Part shown: positions 25,272 to 27,255 of the stretch, in pieces | Layout: each line of letters opens with the position of its first letter | How positions within the stretch are numbered: the stretch's first letter is position 1 | Assembly: GCA_002452635.1 (NCBI GenBank) | Contig: DKEU01000098.1 | Location: 1 to 27,255 of the forward strand | DNA from: Desulfovibrionaceae bacterium UBA6814 | Lineage (GTDB): Bacteria > Desulfobacterota > Desulfovibrionia > Desulfovibrionales > Desulfovibrionaceae | DNA: 27,255 nt | Reading direction: 5' to 3' | Notes under the pieces: generated by a model | What the model was told of the DNA's origin: nothing | Database searches by the model: none | What the model saw: the letters and a program-made list of their open reading frames with translations, nothing else | Position numbers and translations under genes: made by a program

Positions 25272-25922
25272 TCAGGCCAGGTAGTTGCGCAGGGCGGCCA
25301 CGATGGCCGGATGCACGCATTCCAAATACAGGCTGTGCCCGGCCTCGCTCAGGTGGAGGAGGTCCGGGAGCAGGAGGTCCTCCAGGCGGCAGCCGGAGGC
25401 GAGGGCCTGGGCGAAATGCTGTTCGATGTCATTGAACTCGATGTCCGGGCGCAAGCCTGTGAAGCGTTCCCGGATGAGCTGGTTGTACCGCCGGTTGCTG
25501 TCTTCATAGCAGATGCCGGTCCCGGCCATGGGCTCGCTGGTTCGGCCGGTGGGGTGGTTGGTGTGCACGAAGACGCAGCGCGCGCCGAACACGAAGGCCC
25601 GTTGGACGATCTCCTCCAGGTTGGCGATGAACGCCTGGGGGCTGACCCGGGGAAGCCCCTTGTCGGTCTGCCAGTGGTTGGCGTCGTTCATGCCGAACTG
25701 CACCACCACGAAGTCGGGCTGCTGGGATTGAATCTCGTAGGGCATGCTCTCCAGAGCCTGACGGGTCGTCCGGCCGTTGACCGAGGAGTTGATGACGTCC
25801 ACGGGATGTCCGTTGAAGGTCTCCAGCAGCGCGGCTAGGCGGGTGACCCAGCCCTTGTGGATGGCGACGCCCTGGCCGTTGCAGATGGAGTCGCCGAAAA
25901 AGAAGAGTTTGTAGCGTTTCAT
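25272..25922 (-). CDS. SGNH/GDSL-family hydrolase, cytoplasmic type
   Basis: The 216-aa protein has the SGNH blocks in order: FFFGDSI at 7-13 with nucleophile Ser12, SVNGRT at 47-52 (oxyanion Gly), QFGMNDANH at 75-83 with Asn79, and LLPDLLHLSEAGH at 184-196 giving Asp187 and His190. Such enzymes add or remove acyl esters on sugars, or cleave small esters. There is no signal peptide or membrane anchor, so it should act in the cytoplasm, perhaps editing acylated sugar nucleotides or as an acyltransferase. ATG 25922 is preferred because the GDS block starts 10 residues later; the in-frame upstream extension (to 25973) is charged and unlike the family. The Shine-Dalgarno is weak. Confidence 0.88.
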   Translation of the reverse strand: MKRYKLFFFGDSICNGQGVAIHKGWVTRLAALLETFNGHPVDVINSSVNGRTTRQALESMPYEIQSQQPDFVVVQFGMNDANHWQTDKGLPRVSPQAFIANLEEIVQRAFVFGARCVFVHTNHPTGRTSEPMAGTGICYEDSNRRYNQLIRERFTGLRPDIEFNDIEQHFAQALASGCRLEDLLLPDLLHLSEAGHSLYLECVHPAIVAALRNYLA

Positions 25923-26025
25923 GACGGTCTCATCGGAAGGTTGTTCGTCCTGCTTCCTGGTATGCCGATGCAATATTGCGGCCAGCTGTCCGGCAAGTCG
26001 CCGGGTCGCTCTCGCGCGGGCCGGG

Positions 26026-26042
26026 CCAGGACCTGCTCCTGG
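26026..26042. repeat. Short inverted repeat in the SGNH-formyltransferase gap
   Basis: CCAGGA (26026-26031) and TCCTGG (26037-26042) form a 6-bp stem with a 5-base loop. It could be a weak attenuating hairpin for minus-strand transcripts, but no T tract follows. The same 177-base gap (25923-26099) holds a 10-bp palindrome GCAATATTGC at 25970-25979 and no supported gene. Confidence 0.3.
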
Positions 26043-26099
26043 AACCCGCTTGCAGTTGAAATCGCAGCCGGGGACGCAGCCGGTTGCCTGGGGTGGTTA

Positions 26100-26867
26100 T
26101 CATGGCAGGAGGTTTCGGTCCGCGTCCGCGGGGATGACATGGAATTTGCGTCCCCCGGCCATGATGTAGGCCGGCTCGAAGGGTGGAAACCAGAATGCCC
26201 GCGCCTTCCGGTCCAGCTCCAAGGCGTCTTCGGGATGGACCACCCGGCGGAGCGGGACGATGGACTGCCGACTGTAAAAACGGGGAGAGCCTGAGAGAGC
26301 GGTGCGGGGTGGCGTTCGCCCTTGCGCCAAGGATGCTGCAAGACGGCCGAAGGCGCGGAGGCCGGCCGCCTGGGCCTTGCCGTGCAGACTCCAGGCGGTG
26401 TCCGTCGCGTCTACGGGGAAGGACTCCACAAATGCAGCGTCTCCGGCGTCGACTGCTGGGGCCATCCAATGGATTGTAGATGCAAAGGTGGTTTCGCCAT
26501 TCAAGATGGCGTGGTTGCAGACGTTATAGCCTTGGTATTCAGGCAATGGCGCGCAATGGAGATTGAACGCGAAATTATCCACGGCGTCGAGCAGACGCTT
26601 CGACAGTATCCACGGATGCTGGACTGAAATGATGCAGTGTATTCCCAGGTTCTCGATGTGCTCCAGCAGGCGGTCTTCGTGGCGGTCTGCATTGTCCACG
26701 AAGGGGATGCCAAGCGCGGAGGCTTCTTGGCGCACTCTGTCGCTCTTCCACCAGGCGGCGTTGCCTGTGTTTGAGCCGGCGCAGCATAGGGCGATTTCCT
26801 CCCGCACCAGCAGGGAGAAGCATTTTTCGCCGATCGGCTTTTGCCCGAGGTAGAGTATTCGTATCAT
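26100..26867 (-). CDS. Sugar N-formyltransferase-like protein (ArnA/Fmt fold)
   Basis: The 255-aa protein resembles the N10-formyltetrahydrofolate-dependent formyltransferase domain of ArnA and sugar N-formyltransferases. The catalytic triad is visible: Asn102 and His104 in FNLHCAPLPEYQGYN (101-115) and Asp140 in AVDAGD (138-143), the same spacing as in ArnA. The NGET segment at 123-126 is also typical. The second domain of methionyl-tRNA formyltransferase is missing, so a 4-amino- or 3-amino-sugar nucleotide is the likelier substrate. The start at ATG 26867 matches the family N-terminus (MIRILYLG); an upstream GTG at 26930 would add about 20 Pro/Arg-rich residues. Base composition is lower in GC than the GT2 genes. 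No aminotransferase making such an amino sugar is in the window. Confidence 0.83.
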   Translation of the reverse strand: MIRILYLGQKPIGEKCFSLLVREEIALCCAGSNTGNAAWWKSDRVRQEASALGIPFVDNADRHEDRLLEHIENLGIHCIISVQHPWILSKRLLDAVDNFAFNLHCAPLPEYQGYNVCNHAILNGETTFASTIHWMAPAVDAGDAAFVESFPVDATDTAWSLHGKAQAAGLRAFGRLAASLAQGRTPPRTALSGSPRFYSRQSIVPLRRVVHPEDALELDRKARAFWFPPFEPAYIMAGGRKFHVIPADADRNLLP

Positions 26868-26940
26868 GCGCGAGGTCCATTCCCGGCGCAAAGTCTCGGG
26901 GTGGTCGGGACCAGGCCGGTCTGGAGGCACGGCGTCGGGG

Positions 26941-27255
26941 TCATCCGCGCCTCACGATCCGGTGCCCGTCAAAGGTCCAGATGGTAGACAGTTCGCGGTT
27001 GTCGTAACGCATGAGGACGTAGCGGGGTATGGGCCGCTCCGGGTGTCGCCAGGACGCGGATTCTAAAAGAGCGGGAGTCAGTTGGAAGGCAACGTAGCCA
27101 TAGGTTTCGAAGCGGAATTTCATTCCACCGTCCTCGTCGACTCCCACATCCTTGCAACGCTCCATGGGGCCGTCCGATGCGGGGTGCGCCACCCAGAGCA
27201 GGTGCGTGGGGCCGCGGCGAGTCCTGCGCCAGAGGCCCGAAAGCATGGTCTGCGG
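26941..27255 (-). CDS. Unrecognised protein, C-terminal part only
   Basis: The frame is open to the right edge of the window, so the N-terminus is missing. At least 104 codons are visible (reading PQT before a Met at 27246). The segment has a tryptophan/arginine-rich beginning (LSGLWRRTRRGPTHLLWV), an acidic DVGVDEDGG patch and a mixed alpha/beta-looking end finishing STIWTFDGHRIVRRG. No family is recognised. It lies 73 bases upstream of the formyltransferase on the same strand and may belong to the same transcript. A start at 27246 is possible, but no Shine-Dalgarno can be judged at the edge. Confidence 0.5.
   Translation of the reverse strand, partial: PQTMLSGLWRRTRRGPTHLLWVAHPASDGPMERCKDVGVDEDGGMKFRFETYGYVAFQLTPALLESASWRHPERPIPRYVLMRYDNRELSTIWTFDGHRIVRRG

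Overview
This 27 kb window comes from a high-GC Gram-negative bacterium. Most genes are roughly two thirds or more G+C and end codons overwhelmingly in G or C. The mix of genes (a glgA / stand-alone CBM48 / pdxA block beside a large glycan island with a Maf/MptE-like protein, NeuB and many glycosyltransferases) looks most like a sulfate-reducing Desulfovibrio-type deltaproteobacterium. That taxonomic call is inference from gene content and protein style, not from a marker gene. No tRNA, rRNA, CRISPR array, insertion sequence or integrase was seen.

Layout. (1) 1-2812, plus strand: the 3' part of glycogen synthase (cut by the left edge), a free-standing 102-aa CBM48/isoamylase-early-set protein, and PdxA. 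These are housekeeping genes of very high GC. (2) 2813-4098: a well-placed sigma-54-type promoter, a PAPS-dependent sulfotransferase of lower GC, then a gene-poor stretch with a coding-like relic. (3) 4099-8801, minus strand: a short Maf/MptE-like protein with its own promoter, preceded by two translationally coupled GT2 glycosyltransferases with long helical N-terminal regions; one of the two has lost its DxD-type metal site. (4) 8940-10586, plus strand: a third, intact GT2 paralogue, divergent from the first two. (5) 10618-12270, minus strand: a CgeB-like GT-B glycosyltransferase. (6) 12474-21920, plus strand, a tightly packed eight-gene run: a winged-helix/Rossmann fusion regulator, NeuB-type nonulosonate synthase, Gfo/Idh/MocA dehydrogenase, AsnB-type amidotransferase, two SDR sugar-nucleotide epimerase/dehydratases, and two members (A and B) of an unusual putative glycosyltransferase family. 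(7) 21964-27255, minus strand: two more members (C and D) of that family flanking a SAM methyltransferase, then an SGNH hydrolase, a sugar N-formyltransferase and an unrecognised gene cut by the right edge.

How the genes fit together (inference): regions 2-7 make, decorate and attach a surface glycan. NeuB makes a nonulosonic acid. The oxidoreductase, SDRs and AsnB make modified, possibly amidated uronic-type sugars. The formyltransferase, methyltransferase, sulfotransferase and perhaps the SGNH enzyme decorate it, and the GT2, CgeB-like and four-member family proteins assemble it. The Maf-like protein suggests flagellin or another surface protein as an acceptor. No Wzx/Wzy, ABC exporter, polymerase or NeuA/NeuC partner is in the window, so transport, activation and precursor steps must be encoded elsewhere. 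That absence also favours direct cytoplasmic protein glycosylation over a classical O-antigen. The most novel-looking feature is the four-paralogue family at 19319-25119, with a shared, recognisable set of motifs along its whole length.
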